Below are positions 22,501 through 28,918 of a DNA stretch of 64,000 bases, piece by piece (positions within the stretch are counted from its first letter, which is position 1; every line of letters begins with the position of its first letter). The DNA comes from Guillardia theta CCMP2712 (Eukaryota; Cryptophyceae; Pyrenomonadales; Geminigeraceae), in NCBI RefSeq assembly GCF_000315625.1, contig NW_005434569.1, positions 169,816 to 233,815 of the forward strand. Reading direction: 5' to 3'. Below the pieces are notes generated by a model that was not told where the DNA came from, searched no databases, and saw only the letters and a program-made list of their open reading frames with translations. Position numbers and translations under genes: made by a program.

Positions 22501-25500
22501 ATGCACCGATCCGGCTGCTGCGGTGGGCCGGAGACGGATATGTCACCGTGGCAGATGCGGTTGCACCCCGAGATCTCAACCATGGTGATGATGTTGAATG
22601 GGAGCCTGTTGGTTCCGTAGTACTCGTCGTTGGAGCTGAAGAATCGGCTCTCTATGCTTGTCGTCTGGTTCATCTGGTACACCAGAGGCTTTCCCTGTGA
22701 GACCTGCCTCAGGGCCGTGTCGAATGCGTTGTACTCCTCCCCGCACGCCAGATTGCAGAGGTTTGTGTGTGCGCACATCTGGAAGTAATCCACCGGCTCG
22801 GGGAGGATCGCCATCACGTAGTCGGAGGTGTAGAAGTTGTCGCATATGCCACTCTTGGGATCGAACGCAATGAAGAGGTAATCAAAGACCGAGCCAATGC
22901 TGCTGATGCCACGGTAGAGCTCGGTGAATGTACTGTCGAACGCGGTGGTGATCTTGTCGTTTGTCAGGTTCACCATGAGGCTGCACATCGTGGTGCGGCT
23001 CCCTCCTGAGAGCTGCAGAAGATCGCTGATCACCGGTCGGAATGCAACGGGAGCCCAAGGGTAGCAAGAGTCCTTCACATACTGGCTGTAGTCCTTGCCC
23101 TGTGCATCTTTGCAGACGCAGGTGACCACAGGGAAGTACACGAAAAACACATTCACAAAATCAAACCCGTCCAGCATGGACGTTGCAAACATTCGGCAGA
23201 AATGCCTGAGGGCCGAGGCGGGCGGGTTGGAATAGCCGAGGATCATGCTGGCACCATCGCACATCTCGATGCTGGGCTGCAGGAGATACTGGCTGACGTC
23301 GTCGTGCAACCCTGTGAGGACATAGAAGATCCCGGCATCGATGGGCTGGCCGGCGGCTAGCTTCAGGACATACTCCATGATCAGCCTCTCCATGAGATGC
23401 AGGAAGAGGATGATGCTGTTGCTGCCAACCCTGACAAAGCTGCCAAATACTCGCACCCATGGGGGCATAGAGAATGTGAGCGTAGAGGTCAGTCTCTTAA
23501 GGGGTTTGTTAAAATCTACGGCCGTCAGCACAACGTCCATGAATTTCGGGGCACCGGAGGATTGGTAGGTCTTGATCACACTTGTCCCGATTACCATCTG
23601 CTTGATCGAGAGCAGCACCACGTTGTTCTTGCTGAGCTGCTGCCCGAATGTTGCGATCTTTACAAACGACATGTAATACAGAGAGGAGGCGCGCTGGAAC
23701 GAGCGGAATGCATTGTCCACATTGAGTATATCCTTCCCACATGCCAGCAGCAATGAATGCCCGAATGTTACAGAGGGGCATTCCGTGAATCTGTACCAGT
23801 CGCCGGCGCTGAAGACGGCAGGGAAGAGAACGATGATATTAATCGGCAGCCGCATGAATTCGAGCACCCCGGAGAAGCTCTCCGCCAGGCTGCTGCCAAT
23901 CTCCGGCATCCTTCTCATGCTAGGGCAGAGGAGCCCCTCGCTGAGCATGGATTGTGGGACGAGCTCCTGGAACATCTGCGTTGCCGGGCCCTCGTTTGTG
24001 GCGGGGTTCACAAAGTAGACGGCGTAGGCATACCCGCTGTAACCGGCCCTCGGCTGTCTAGTGACGGTATCGAAGCTTTGCATGCTGGACTGCAACACCG
24101 TCACGGCGACATTGTACTCGTTAATGTACTCCAGATGCACGACCGACATGTTGTAGAGCGCACCGCAATTGCTCACCGCCTGATTCCCGTTGAAGCCCTC
24201 GAACGTCCATGTCATCACCGCCGCCCCTGTCGTCTGCGATTGATCCAGGGAGAATGCATTGAACTTCCAAACCCTGATCATGCCGTAGCTGGAGTCTACG
24301 GTGATGGAGAAACCGGCGTTGAGGCCAGCGCAATAGTCCGAGAAGGCCTGGTAGACCTCTGGGTTCGGGTTGGTGGCGTACAGGATCGCCCATTCGCTGG
24401 TTGTCGACGGGTTGTAGATCTCGGGGTAGGCCTGGTAGGCATAGGGGATGCCAATCTCGTTGGGTTGCACGGTGCTAGAGCAAGACTTGCTCCCTAGGCA
24501 TATGTCGTGTGCCGGGATCAGGCCCGGAAGGTCAACAAGCCTGTAGGTGTAGTCGTCCTGCCCGAAGATCCTCGATACCTTCACATTCCACTGCGCCAGG
24601 CCGTCTTGGTATGCCGTCAAGACCACATCGCCTGCAAAGACAAAGGGTTGGTAGGTCTCGCGGATCGTCGGTGTGCTGACGTCCTGCGGGAACTGGTAGG
24701 CGGGGGTGACATTCAGATCCATCCTCGATGCCACATCCTTGCTGTTCACACAGGTCTGTGTAGCAGGGTCCCAGCTCATCTGCGAGGCGGCATCGGACAC
24801 CACGCCGTTGACAATCTGGAACCTTGCCTTGGCGGTGGAGGACAGCGAGGATATCAGCGCACCCGCCGAGGAGGTAGCAACGCCGCAGTCTCTCAGGATA
24901 TACTGCACGGAGTCCCTCCAGTCATTGGCGCCGTAGAGCACGATCCCCTGGTTCACACTCCCCGTCAGGTGGATCCCGATGCAATACGGGTAGCAGGAGA
25001 ACCCGGTGAAACCAGGGATGCAGGCCGGATCGGGGACACCCGAGAAGGAGCAGTGCGGCATCACGTAGATGGCGGCGTCCGCCTGATTCTGAGCGTTGAG
25101 AAGGGAGCTGTCCACCTGTGTCGCACCTTTGATCTGATTCCAGGAGTTGGCAGACACCGTGCTTGCAGAGACCCTGCTCGCGGGCCAGCGCAAAGACTGC
25201 ACCTCGATCTTCAGCCTCTTGCAGGTGACATACTGGCTGGAGCTCGGAATGGCGAAGCTGACGGGGATCTTCTGCGTTGCATTGGTGGAATTCGCAGCCA
25301 TCGTCTGGTACTTGTCTCCGTTGACATAGCTCTGCAGGACCTCCTGCATCATCCCGGCGGTGAACTGCACATTGGCACGGGAGAGGTAGGGGACGATGGC
25401 ACAGGTGATCCTCACCCCCTCCCCGGCAATATCCAGGCACTCGCACCCCAGCATGCCGGTGGAGAAGTGCCCAGCATCGTCTCCCTCGGGGAGCTCCCCG

Positions 25501-26789
25501 TATTTCACAGCCGCGATGCCGTACGCTGTCTCCACCGGGAACGGCCAGTTGTTGTACGCCACCTCCCTCTGCACCTGCTTGTAGAATATGTTGTACTCCG
25601 TCGACCTGCCGTCCGTCACCGCATACATCCCCGGTGTCAGGCCCACGAGCGTGCGGGGGTTGGATCCAAAGAGCGCGGCGCTGTCCGCATCCGTGTAGCT
25701 CAGCTGTATCGGGACGGGATCACAAGTAGGTGCAGAGCCGGTGAAGAGCGCCTGCAGGATCACGAGAACGATATCAAGCCAGTTGTCAACGACCTTCCCC
25801 ATGTATCTCAACCCGGCGGTCATCAGCCCCACCGATGGCCGGATGTCGGGGGCACAGAGGATATGCTGCTGCACTGTGGCCATCGGGAGGCTCTTCCCGT
25901 ACACGCATCGGTGTGCGGTGATGTAGGGCATCTGCACAAAGAGGTTCAGCAAGGAATTCACGATGCAGTGTATCCCCTTGTAGAGGTTCATGTCACTGAG
26001 AGGGAAGCTCAGGATGTCGATCACGGCATTGGCTGCCGAGCAACCGAACCTGATGAACCGCACCATGTAGAGGACCATATCCCGCAGGTCTGCGGCGGGT
26101 GTGATCAGGTCGAGGTTCACCATCCCGGGCTCGAAGCACTCCAGCGAGCCCGTGACGTTGGCGATCAGAGGGCTTGCCGCGGGCCCTGCCTGCAGCCCTG
26201 CCTTTGGGTTGCTGGCACAGCCCACGACGTTGATGAGATAGTTGCTGATGGAGATCATGATCTGGGTGCAGAAATTAAAGAAGGCCGTGCCGAACCTCGC
26301 CAGGTTCCCAAGGTTGGCCATGTCGGCGATGACGGTGGGGAGGAAGATCTGGCTGACGACACCATTTACAATCCACGTGAGGCAGTTGTAGATCGCGAGG
26401 ATATGCCCGAAGAACATCTCCAGCATCTCCAAGGGTATGACAAACACGAAATGCAGGTACTCCCCAACCCCCGAGTTGTAGACGTCGACAAACGATACCG
26501 CGACCCCCGGTGCGAATTCCAGCAGGATCGAGAGGAACGCCATGAGGAGCACCAGGATGCCAAACCAGACCAGGTTCCTCGCGATGTATCCCAGCGACTG
26601 CGCAGCGATGTCCGTGTAGAACCCAACAAACGAGAAGACGTTGTCAACAAACGTCCCGAGCACCGACATCGATGCAAGCCTCTTGGTGGGCTGCATCGAC
26701 CGGTCGGAGAACAGCGTGATCCCCGCATGCACAACGCGCTCGAGCAGCACGAAGCCCAGCACGCATGCGAAGAAGATCAGAAAGTACAT
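7584..26789 (-). CDS. Giant Cys-rich membrane-anchored protein, 6,401 aa
   Basis: A single uninterrupted frame of 19.2 kb. The ATG at 26789 is chosen because the upstream in-frame codon at 26810 is TTG. The protein opens with a signal-anchor (MYFLIFFACVLGFVLLERVV) and more hydrophobic helices to about residue 190. Another hydrophobic block lies at about 5370-5530, and the C-terminus has membrane segments near 6165-6190 and 6345-6395. The rest is a vast Ser/Thr/Cys/Tyr-rich, probably extracytoplasmic region with many N-x-S/T sites and Cys-dense patches, for example around CTADGDC and CGAAGRVC near residue 3340. No enzymatic domain is recognised. Adjacent glycosyltransferases suggest a heavily glycosylated virion or infected-cell surface protein; this is inference. 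The intact length argues for recent function. Confidence 0.9.
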   Translation of the reverse strand: MYFLIFFACVLGFVLLERVVHAGITLFSDRSMQPTKRLASMSVLGTFVDNVFSFVGFYTDIAAQSLGYIARNLVWFGILVLLMAFLSILLEFAPGVAVSFVDVYNSGVGEYLHFVFVIPLEMLEMFFGHILAIYNCLTWIVNGVVSQIFLPTVIADMANLGNLARFGTAFFNFCTQIMISISNYLINVVGCASNPKAGLQAGPAASPLIANVTGSLECFEPGMVNLDLITPAADLRDMVLYMVRFIRFGCSAANAVIDILSFPLSDMNLYKGIHCIVNSLLNLFVQMPYITAHRCVYGKSLPMATVQQHILCAPDIRPSVGLMTAGLRYMGKVVDNWLDIVLVILQALFTGSAPTCDPVPIQLSYTDADSAALFGSNPRTLVGLTPGMYAVTDGRSTEYNIFYKQVQREVAYNNWPFPVETAYGIAAVKYGELPEGDDAGHFSTGMLGCECLDIAGEGVRITCAIVPYLSRANVQFTAGMMQEVLQSYVNGDKYQTMAANSTNATQKIPVSFAIPSSSQYVTCKRLKIEVQSLRWPASRVSASTVSANSWNQIKGATQVDSSLLNAQNQADAAIYVMPHCSFSGVPDPACIPGFTGFSCYPYCIGIHLTGSVNQGIVLYGANDWRDSVQYILRDCGVATSSAGALISSLSSTAKARFQIVNGVVSDAASQMSWDPATQTCVNSKDVASRMDLNVTPAYQFPQDVSTPTIRETYQPFVFAGDVVLTAYQDGLAQWNVKVSRIFGQDDYTYRLVDLPGLIPAHDICLGSKSCSSTVQPNEIGIPYAYQAYPEIYNPSTTSEWAILYATNPNPEVYQAFSDYCAGLNAGFSITVDSSYGMIRVWKFNAFSLDQSQTTGAAVMTWTFEGFNGNQAVSNCGALYNMSVVHLEYINEYNVAVTVLQSSMQSFDTVTRQPRAGYSGYAYAVYFVNPATNEGPATQMFQELVPQSMLSEGLLCPSMRRMPEIGSSLAESFSGVLEFMRLPINIIVLFPAVFSAGDWYRFTECPSVTFGHSLLLACGKDILNVDNAFRSFQRASSLYYMSFVKIATFGQQLSKNNVVLLSIKQMVIGTSVIKTYQSSGAPKFMDVVLTAVDFNKPLKRLTSTLTFSMPPWVRVFGSFVRVGSNSIILFLHLMERLIMEYVLKLAAGQPIDAGIFYVLTGLHDDVSQYLLQPSIEMCDGASMILGYSNPPASALRHFCRMFATSMLDGFDFVNVFFVYFPVVTCVCKDAQGKDYSQYVKDSCYPWAPVAFRPVISDLLQLSGGSRTTMCSLMVNLTNDKITTAFDSTFTELYRGISSIGSVFDYLFIAFDPKSGICDNFYTSDYVMAILPEPVDYFQMCAHTNLCNLACGEEYNAFDTALRQVSQGKPLVYQMNQTTSIESRFFSSNDEYYGTNRLPFNIITMVEISGCNRICHGDISVSGPPQQPDRCIAIAGIDTGLNLVSKAYCLPSNLKTGIRTSAVVTDGSFANKAIDYSVAESKEWSSSVMRLSYASINLIDSIGESNILVAATVSSVFLISNQRQSYTLVQTIPASQNPILLTDLYTIEDMVVFPSDDIADIFIEGTTIQTINGNPSTAWVCIHIYLDTKKFAQLVALKTSAYTIQQCSDNQNIFSTIDTPYVTCLDPSCSGIALFPITDGYSVRVCDRNVDVLTCHPTGMSSNLATTLGLATVANPKISITQDNQIIRQTPKMSQNSLSGYNGPSQQSSMTIFAIANERVTTTWLSDIRLNIASGVWAGQRAFSTAYQILTTLKKNCSVDDCTGCMGYPTVQRLCYAASQCAVANCIGTTVNYQRPLCAIGASAEMVTRQILTILQSIYMIFSQNMKLLVDASTGQLNGVVRIEWPDEVFASTMCEAKDIIVTTVGMIASLINGITMKAQQILSSQAVSLVPFDPSFNARSTLSMASITNMFSQILILPIYIATVTQKIMVCTTNSVLGILNTDLFGNMQMVISNADIQSATADMTGVCLTQVFGQDVQSFALGGSSSTLNNAASQVASRFIDLGFTLNLSPLYHSADATLSYMRGVVYGFMDVLQTIDEKHCKLPDITTTTIAKCACGDYAHHINSARRGEGIREHAFWCTGVMQILRSDGKPYLIFNPYTFQELVDACRYNPSTGKGMDAYLRCMATTTRFGSCDTYRPTLPLLERQGIDAGTVLTRCRSNFANKVWDTGAAYISNYKLYPDLQNLGFIIDNVYNPSFIQQSVLNCFSESVRVGTGTDACLLGYLTLMNTSRVNYFLYSIASFSSDNADYADIDGCEVFTGPAQNPNPAIAHEFSQCLSTSLSSQCQLPQYIWSGRTSNRVPIASLHAVSYVPGSQALYQSVQDEYDAVAAEARALFTPEVLGWSNTELDLNFFSMEGDVIHQLFDCYFLGPFSAAELWPSGGSRSLQVLQYYRSSTLDRTFQIPSAGCDPAQDACCPQVSPFSCGGPGRMAIIHSFIQTLKRFNTDSSNNLLRQAVQNGVRAKLRQFRDVLTNTLLFGCQCGDGTNNLRCCKANEPDLWTSKDIQGINFDILETEDVLSGIYEKINQHIIDIYTNVTMFNEYSSNLTESQKTQAKDESLFDTSKPILRYDTEDILDPKSSQNLWQVCTNVLSQTFAVLPLNSTLDGLALDTIYSAYQHDATATPSSGYVDGIEETVQTLLSKAKAESPFYHGFRGGDVRYMPSKSQRCRDSQSTVRPVAYDILPSASGNRITLDASGTSYTMPPHLTGMQTASYGAYGLNLSSFTTRCYCGWKSTDGTSCSVPTGVCQTASLQGTALDAATIQEFYSICSAGSYSTFSQWLAVYRTMEAVWMPTWVCTDMQLSDVWGIVSDTKVDKWAVGVQGSLLGGYDFDWADLLTHGTSGLRLANMDYLQQNYPEFLNPSSRKHKLYNADTDTSAAIEDCIDDTNSDHSSNGFKDYVKDLARVDAHFRDHLMPMARTVHSSSTEAFCSRFVLELARLEALLHVDAIYQSTTPNPEIGSQRTTVDLWRLRCVTQVRLVSLCNLHGIYDIVPSGGLSATFDSSKCPYSHSVSCTNAYATSDCLVYCDGVFHDPCLCASLQGVACKGYTWSDTTGTCQLPIDPRTLDDDDMRLSTMTVPTVVPSEELQNTGLSASDMQTLASSINTYEQQYIDTFQMTLNDRRNLQTVSILGGRLGEGLLAGTALGSNEHADALLDYWPSHWIHPTGYHVTTGCRHTETAYRAFDTWMSVDYDTATDERYLVLDTRRLQNETLLRNYFGAASTCSSASYGMPMWETNNVRLQSRWTSGQRMDPTQPIKADTAPSGTFVQSTAATSWSDVPSNGRQSDQSFPSSGMLYRWWPGMLPAVSWPQSSTDLQRYRLPNHTAVGWNGDCGQTDFFTCTADGDCVSLYGEGFKCLRAWSDAEGKEMDGVCVVQNALAMECYQNYHCGAAGRVCTGMGTCVDPHVMLRNYAPWPVEMHVNSEACGTETLGHSPWQNSQDFLSRHGLCGFRSWFEYEQLIARSGVAGAATATLANIPDDIQWPSTDPYLTDAQIRLDMFDRGILQMEPHTCDMDYQFQFPSCVGNPSTTVDSLGIPLPVEAQGETTRTWVSSGDNKWSLQLCKLGSLERKRTGFLAPYQGYNREDSFGNISLSLSMCSELQICFLQDFYVMGYKMQGRLINRLNLQNLGTRRDAYTLQDALYCGSAGYLVDLSTSSTTLTDGVPCRMDPLTNPIARMLCEDYDVLKASCQFNPSYINEQAVGTLCRYYKYSYALADRNKVASALNDILLRGFKRGFNTWEEYQQQAVCIANVYNTMSLYAQSESTNEATQWYAYEFEPGVPTYFYPYMTLYFYDDASQMEIPMKWWAQCVILDGDVNIDGMIAGNIDQVPCAGWKNSHTAGYQPSTVRQFLMMANALYLQSSRRAVVNQDQIALSIYDTLYSKLLQAQADVTAAMGYSSHPEYINLTYVQLRKLQSRYNHDWAYNQYTTSSDVISDSTKITNTDPVYQDDGGLPADDGIPALLTQVLHFILSGDINLGYAAANSGVNRTARANLAFQRADFATDFLSRDKQYFDATSGILQYNFPNIFRRFLDSELDSILSSVLREDEPLEDFTYGDVQYNGALFRRYQSLIRDNTLQTTACLYSNFPGYEPGITKNLDQDPEVRLCDSAQNCRSINVCNPTPSYDQRTGQSCDLLHASQDDRCTNTYLNAPGVNGGNNISMQTHCKQFLFVRDIQSAVNPSLASVQFTTIDLDVTNPAGDICLRTDSTCLRDSQSLGGFSTPVDLVQSVRGVDIYVFYRDGTAGSRDPNADEFYSVEYPRTSTRWYPAWVDCFNVTGVNKSHLLSWTGWDAETVGSVQSTLNSWYAGTGQQPNFAVLSNEAIWSRYGARPTGVSTRCSTDSCSTSLGSVSPCPGKVCNVARDNSLVHAIALHLQNATEIFCASSATDALSKCPLRSVNQSVLAEIMNNLWICKSDCARVPLLKYIGKHLYRYRRIDESVLGFTSSDRNYIGLTGQSSAANGYTQKDAFRLMHFLVSRQITSGNGLLPSDLYNQLWITPDFLSLSFMDTNSKYPDTTLNLYELNSYRAQAETMRLQPLDKCINQIVKTTECTPASHRESLKSCLAQYKRKSASVADLEQSVLTKLTAAQVTSMHSLHWAKAARPSRDQYLDWVLSDMRCEETLQSEAVCYRTFDGYVLSLNPWLGGGFNIRDACDTVVLPNEFSTVISGGCKTGISACTEYNSLVYAQCITKNNQPPSRIDILSTAGNNLCNRGIRVNTTCLHEQGSFGGGSGTTMEDLYTRPATSMPYSGIFGSNPNPAFQARSPQFGILKQSQMDIGGSLLVADLAPLPDGVTHNLLPKCLPLAYATNADTSPSTPGIDPCASNNLDWLKTYAIDSRSDYDLNAAELGSASQNGAVSWDCPVREMHYWGGSSQSFRPKAPYGPRAATMFSETNQMGGTVGNGMSNPMQPFGTTIPDLADPFFVSEICSCSSKSDCSFLTTDTASSCGLYQTVDLLTGNQWKTKQSYAGTQGCKRSLDWPNTKGVLRDGTDLGSAAQNTDCPVHDRLREFQLRYLPVSITADAGITTLDAGGECHTGRLVRVPSTVPIGGRCHRYNFSHLECSTTALIAGKPVTSTSLHALDVPSPTDFVTQFQANHRRTFQECQPSPQLRSYVDRTDNARNPVSSSMRQFTSFGVPVRLSLSRTMAQDLRRQICGNSIDCPLLDNAIDPSKWTVDSFLQAYLQDFTSLFQIQSSASISTPAPPNPVNDSKFWDREWVFCSDSDRYSKPYSNRKCYGSIPKETWLDPKQRFGACRDAMSAAPTTSTMIPIRIWTLDSTMNNLSTHVASLLQRIQAANCKAAGVCVESRFLYNPSAYSISNQAFVTQTVLDFYQSVSSEACSSVYTTQEIQAVIAQNNNMKKQCAAEFLVPIYKLFGDLRQIVQTIVKLVFYAGMMGFNFMQLLLGINSDQVMPQVMHWFNMFINEARVLFEQIGNMVFELIRSAPFGDQLMKIIKIICTIINWFLNNFFFPVICPILHFVGDVCTGIGNALKTIHDISIIGIKPFTWIVYQIYLDVGNKLKSIDCNARNVLKCDIGNAFPPQAEDGTLPTPTRCWASYITSVSDGARLSCSASDTCLRATASSGSDTMVCDACPYGGSTSTVARYGCDPIRKQCMCNVMQTYETPCMTHEQCVNQIDATCVFMNSDIQPTFGNIPCAQCTTQPMCILQPGKTYGSCSCFLTRVDPQGCSNSDVTKAVAPKLSGLCLAQVTTSMGGFSASSSATYTISYNNLLATPCYNSNYDQVYCYSVFSSFFSFAPMLVSIGISGMSGAGASGPYGRRLLGLDSPEFYSHDATCMDAYDEYLLSNRTTRVFVSCITRFAATYDVARRHGIEDRIPPNMFVSLTDLMETIGNDPTALLLLLYNPTLVLELGMQTSIFQRLHRYYHVWTRVFHDLYYEIAIHGTKRNNSLHYRIDIDGGMYIHGDNISETTLLLLNILHGLSSHFNRSGVDGPLAIQNQLAMKHILSIAAEGPFAMHLLENITNASIGRHLLQTSWQTQRSEVKRFTASTSLNDGIVEPVGAATSNAWVDSPFAWPVNYDIPQTLGSCALLSNTLTLTRNAFGNVTLFYTQGSLLAASPRKVVSGSWPLSGLPQTKTVPPLQRPVNGDWISTMVFTVVSALEHTPFNRQFFYNALMASPGFLQDFLRCDRSAVMLCSKHKYTLLVSGIVVGILLAGTTAVITAFQIPYVSTFLWGTYPVITSYYAFGVSPFCAPMIPTCFIQDFVDIANVFFPSSFRFPDSLQTSPGCLNDPAVVNREACIIPCSDAPFEFNTWESEIAWWTCFISTDLCRSLGASIAGFPAAVQFTSLNRHISVKAAIIDAYQEDMINAQLVCGTLNIWRVIPIYIIIFFLLYVIGLLVSFPVFLLREVLKLIIATVIMTHRLKLDIRISQPQGRGL

Positions 26790-26924
26790 CCGGCGGCAAC
26801 GCGCCGGCAATCACCCCGCCCTTGTGCAAATAGTCCTAAATAGGGGAGGGTGGCCGTCTGATTGAAAATAAAGGGTCTGTCTTCTGCGGTGCGGGGGCAA
26901 AAGAGGGAACGCCCACGGCGCCCC
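26790..26924. promoter_or_regulatory. Divergent promoter between the giant gene and the first GT8
   Basis: This 135-nt interval separates two diverging ATGs. At 26835-26844 it contains the palindrome CCTAAATAGG, which could act as a TATA-like element in either direction and also fits the CArg-box consensus CC(A/T)6GG. A second AT element (GAAAATAAAG) lies at 26864-26873. Confidence 0.5.
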
Positions 26925-27839
26925 ATGCCGTTCAAGCACGTGCATCTCGCCCTTGTCGCTTCGGTCATGGCCATCGCGGCCTACCTCACGAGCTTCCAGA
27001 CCGAGATCCTCTACGCCAGCCGCTATCACATCCCCAAGCAATGCCACGGCGTGGGGAGGAAGCAGGGGAGCGGCCGCTACGCCGTTCTCACGCTGCTGTC
27101 AAGCCCGAAGCAAGTGGATCAGGCGGTGGTTCTCGGCAAGTCCATCACTCTTTATTCGCGGGTAGAGTGCAGGGTGGACAGGATCGCCCTCCTCATAGAG
27201 CCAGAGCCATCCACCGTTCACAAGCTGCAGAATGCAAAGTGGAGCATCAGGCCCTTTGCAAAGGACATCGAGGCGATGCAAACCAATCGCACGCGGCAGT
27301 CCAGCTGCCTCCCCATGCTCACCAAACTGCAGCTCCTGAACATGACGGAATACGACGCGGTGCTCTTCCTCGATTCCAACACTGTTGTGCTCGGAAACAT
27401 CATGGTGCTCTTCACCTACCATGCCCCGATGATGCGGAGGCTCTCCGCGCACGTCGGCTGGGTGAGGGAGCAGAGGCTGACTCTGCATTACAACCCCGGC
27501 GTGCTCCTCGTCATCCCCGACGGATTCATCTTTGAGAGATCGGTCAAGGCGCTTGCCTCGCAACAGGGCTGTAATGAGGGCGGGGTTCTCAACTCCCTCT
27601 GGCGTGACGAGACCTTTGAACTAGACCAGATCTACAACGCGATGACGGCCATGGCAGTGCAGAATGTGTCCTTCTTCGACACCATCCGCAATGACGTCAG
27701 GGTGTTCCACTCGACCTTCTTCAAGCCCACCTACCTCTTCTTCATGGTTCGGTGCTACTGGCACGGGACCTACGACCTGTGCAGGGCGTGGGCTGAGATC
27801 GAGAGAATGCAGACCACAAAGCTTCCCCCCTCCCCCTGA
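26925..27839 (+). CDS. GT8-family glycosyltransferase-like, degenerate active site
   Basis: A 304-aa type II membrane protein with an N-terminal anchor (about residues 6-24) and a GT-A fold. It shows the GT8 hallmarks YAVLTLL near the start, LTKLQLLNMTEYDAVLFLDS before the metal site, GVLLVIPD, and a late FHSTFFKP motif. The metal-binding DxD reads DSN, and the usual DQG motif reads NEGG, so catalysis may be impaired. The start at 26925 is the first ATG; the frame is open further upstream only from a TTG codon. Its neighbour at 27905 is a clear paralogue with the canonical residues. Confidence 0.85.
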   Translation: MPFKHVHLALVASVMAIAAYLTSFQTEILYASRYHIPKQCHGVGRKQGSGRYAVLTLLSSPKQVDQAVVLGKSITLYSRVECRVDRIALLIEPEPSTVHKLQNAKWSIRPFAKDIEAMQTNRTRQSSCLPMLTKLQLLNMTEYDAVLFLDSNTVVLGNIMVLFTYHAPMMRRLSAHVGWVREQRLTLHYNPGVLLVIPDGFIFERSVKALASQQGCNEGGVLNSLWRDETFELDQIYNAMTAMAVQNVSFFDTIRNDVRVFHSTFFKPTYLFFMVRCYWHGTYDLCRAWAEIERMQTTKLPPSP

Positions 27840-27904
27840 TTCCCCTTTTTATTGTGTACGAATGAATCCAGAGGTTAAAACCTAATTACCACGTCACTCC
27901 AACC

Positions 27905-28852
27905 ATGATCATGAGTCCATTGCACCACGCCCTTGTGATCGTCTTCATTCTCGGTGCGGTGTGCACGTATGACACTATCTCGCTGTCCGAGAGCATCTAC
28001 CAACGACGCAGGCACGTGCCAAAGCAGTGCAATTTCTACGCCAGGGAGCATGGCGCAGCAAGGTACGCGGTGGTGACACTGCTCACAACGAGCGATTATG
28101 TGAGGCTGGCAAGCACTCTGGGGAAATCCCTCCTGCTCTATTCGCAACTCCCCTGTAGCATCGACAGGATTGCCCTCATCACCGCTGAATCGAAGATCAC
28201 GGGGAGCAAGATCACCGAACTCTCCGATGCTGGTTGGGAGGTCCGGACGATTCAGACGATCCTCTCTCCCGAGCACATCAACTGGAACACTGTCAACACC
28301 GCTCGGTACATCCCTCTCCTCACCAAACTCCACATCTTCAACATGACGCAGTACGAAGCCGTGCTGTTTCTCGACTCCGACATGATCGCACTCGGGAATA
28401 TCCACGTTCTCTTCACCGATGTCCTGCCCGAGATGAAATACAGGAAGATGCACATGGGATGGGTGAGGGACCAAGGCGGGACCTTCGCCAGGACTTTCAA
28501 CACCGGTCTGCTCCTTGTCCTGCCTTCCACGGCCCTCTTCACCGACCTTATGCGATTCGTGAGAAGGGGCAAGTACGACACACTGTTCGCCGATCAGGGC
28601 GTGCTGAACTCCTACTTTGGCCTTACCCAGTACGACATCGACGGAAGGTTCAACGTGATGACCAACATCCCACAGGACAATGCGACGCTGTACGATTCCA
28701 TCCGTGACGATGTCAGGATATTCCACTCGACGCTGAAGCCAACAGATCCATTCTACATATCGCAGTGCATCTGGATGAGGGCACACGATCTCTGCCGTGC
28801 ATGGAAGGACCTAGATAGCCTAGATATCAAGTTTAGACGGGCAATAAACTGA
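27905..28852 (+). CDS. GT8-family glycosyltransferase (glycogenin-like)
   Basis: A 315-aa type II membrane enzyme with an anchor at about residues 7-24, then a GT8 domain. The DxD is intact (LFLDSDMIALG), as are FNTGLLLVLP, ADQGVLNSYFG and the late FHSTLKPT histidine motif. GT8 enzymes transfer sugars from nucleotide-sugars to protein or glycan acceptors, usually in the secretory pathway. It is a tandem duplicate of the gene ending at 27839, 65 nt away, and shares the VPKQC motif after the anchor. It likely modifies a surface protein or glycan. Confidence 0.9.
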   Translation: MIMSPLHHALVIVFILGAVCTYDTISLSESIYQRRRHVPKQCNFYAREHGAARYAVVTLLTTSDYVRLASTLGKSLLLYSQLPCSIDRIALITAESKITGSKITELSDAGWEVRTIQTILSPEHINWNTVNTARYIPLLTKLHIFNMTQYEAVLFLDSDMIALGNIHVLFTDVLPEMKYRKMHMGWVRDQGGTFARTFNTGLLLVLPSTALFTDLMRFVRRGKYDTLFADQGVLNSYFGLTQYDIDGRFNVMTNIPQDNATLYDSIRDDVRIFHSTLKPTDPFYISQCIWMRAHDLCRAWKDLDSLDIKFRRAIN

Positions 28853-28918
28853 TGTGTTTCACCCTGGACGCCACACAGGGAGATAAAGCCATGCTCCAAC
28901 CCCCAGACGATCGAATTC

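Noticed and set aside
24507-26843. A 778-codon plus-strand frame antisense to the giant gene
   Set aside because: It mirrors the codon bias of the giant gene on the other strand, is Arg/Gly/His/Val-rich without domains, and has no promoter. Others at 8811-10571 and 11901-13040 are the same effect.
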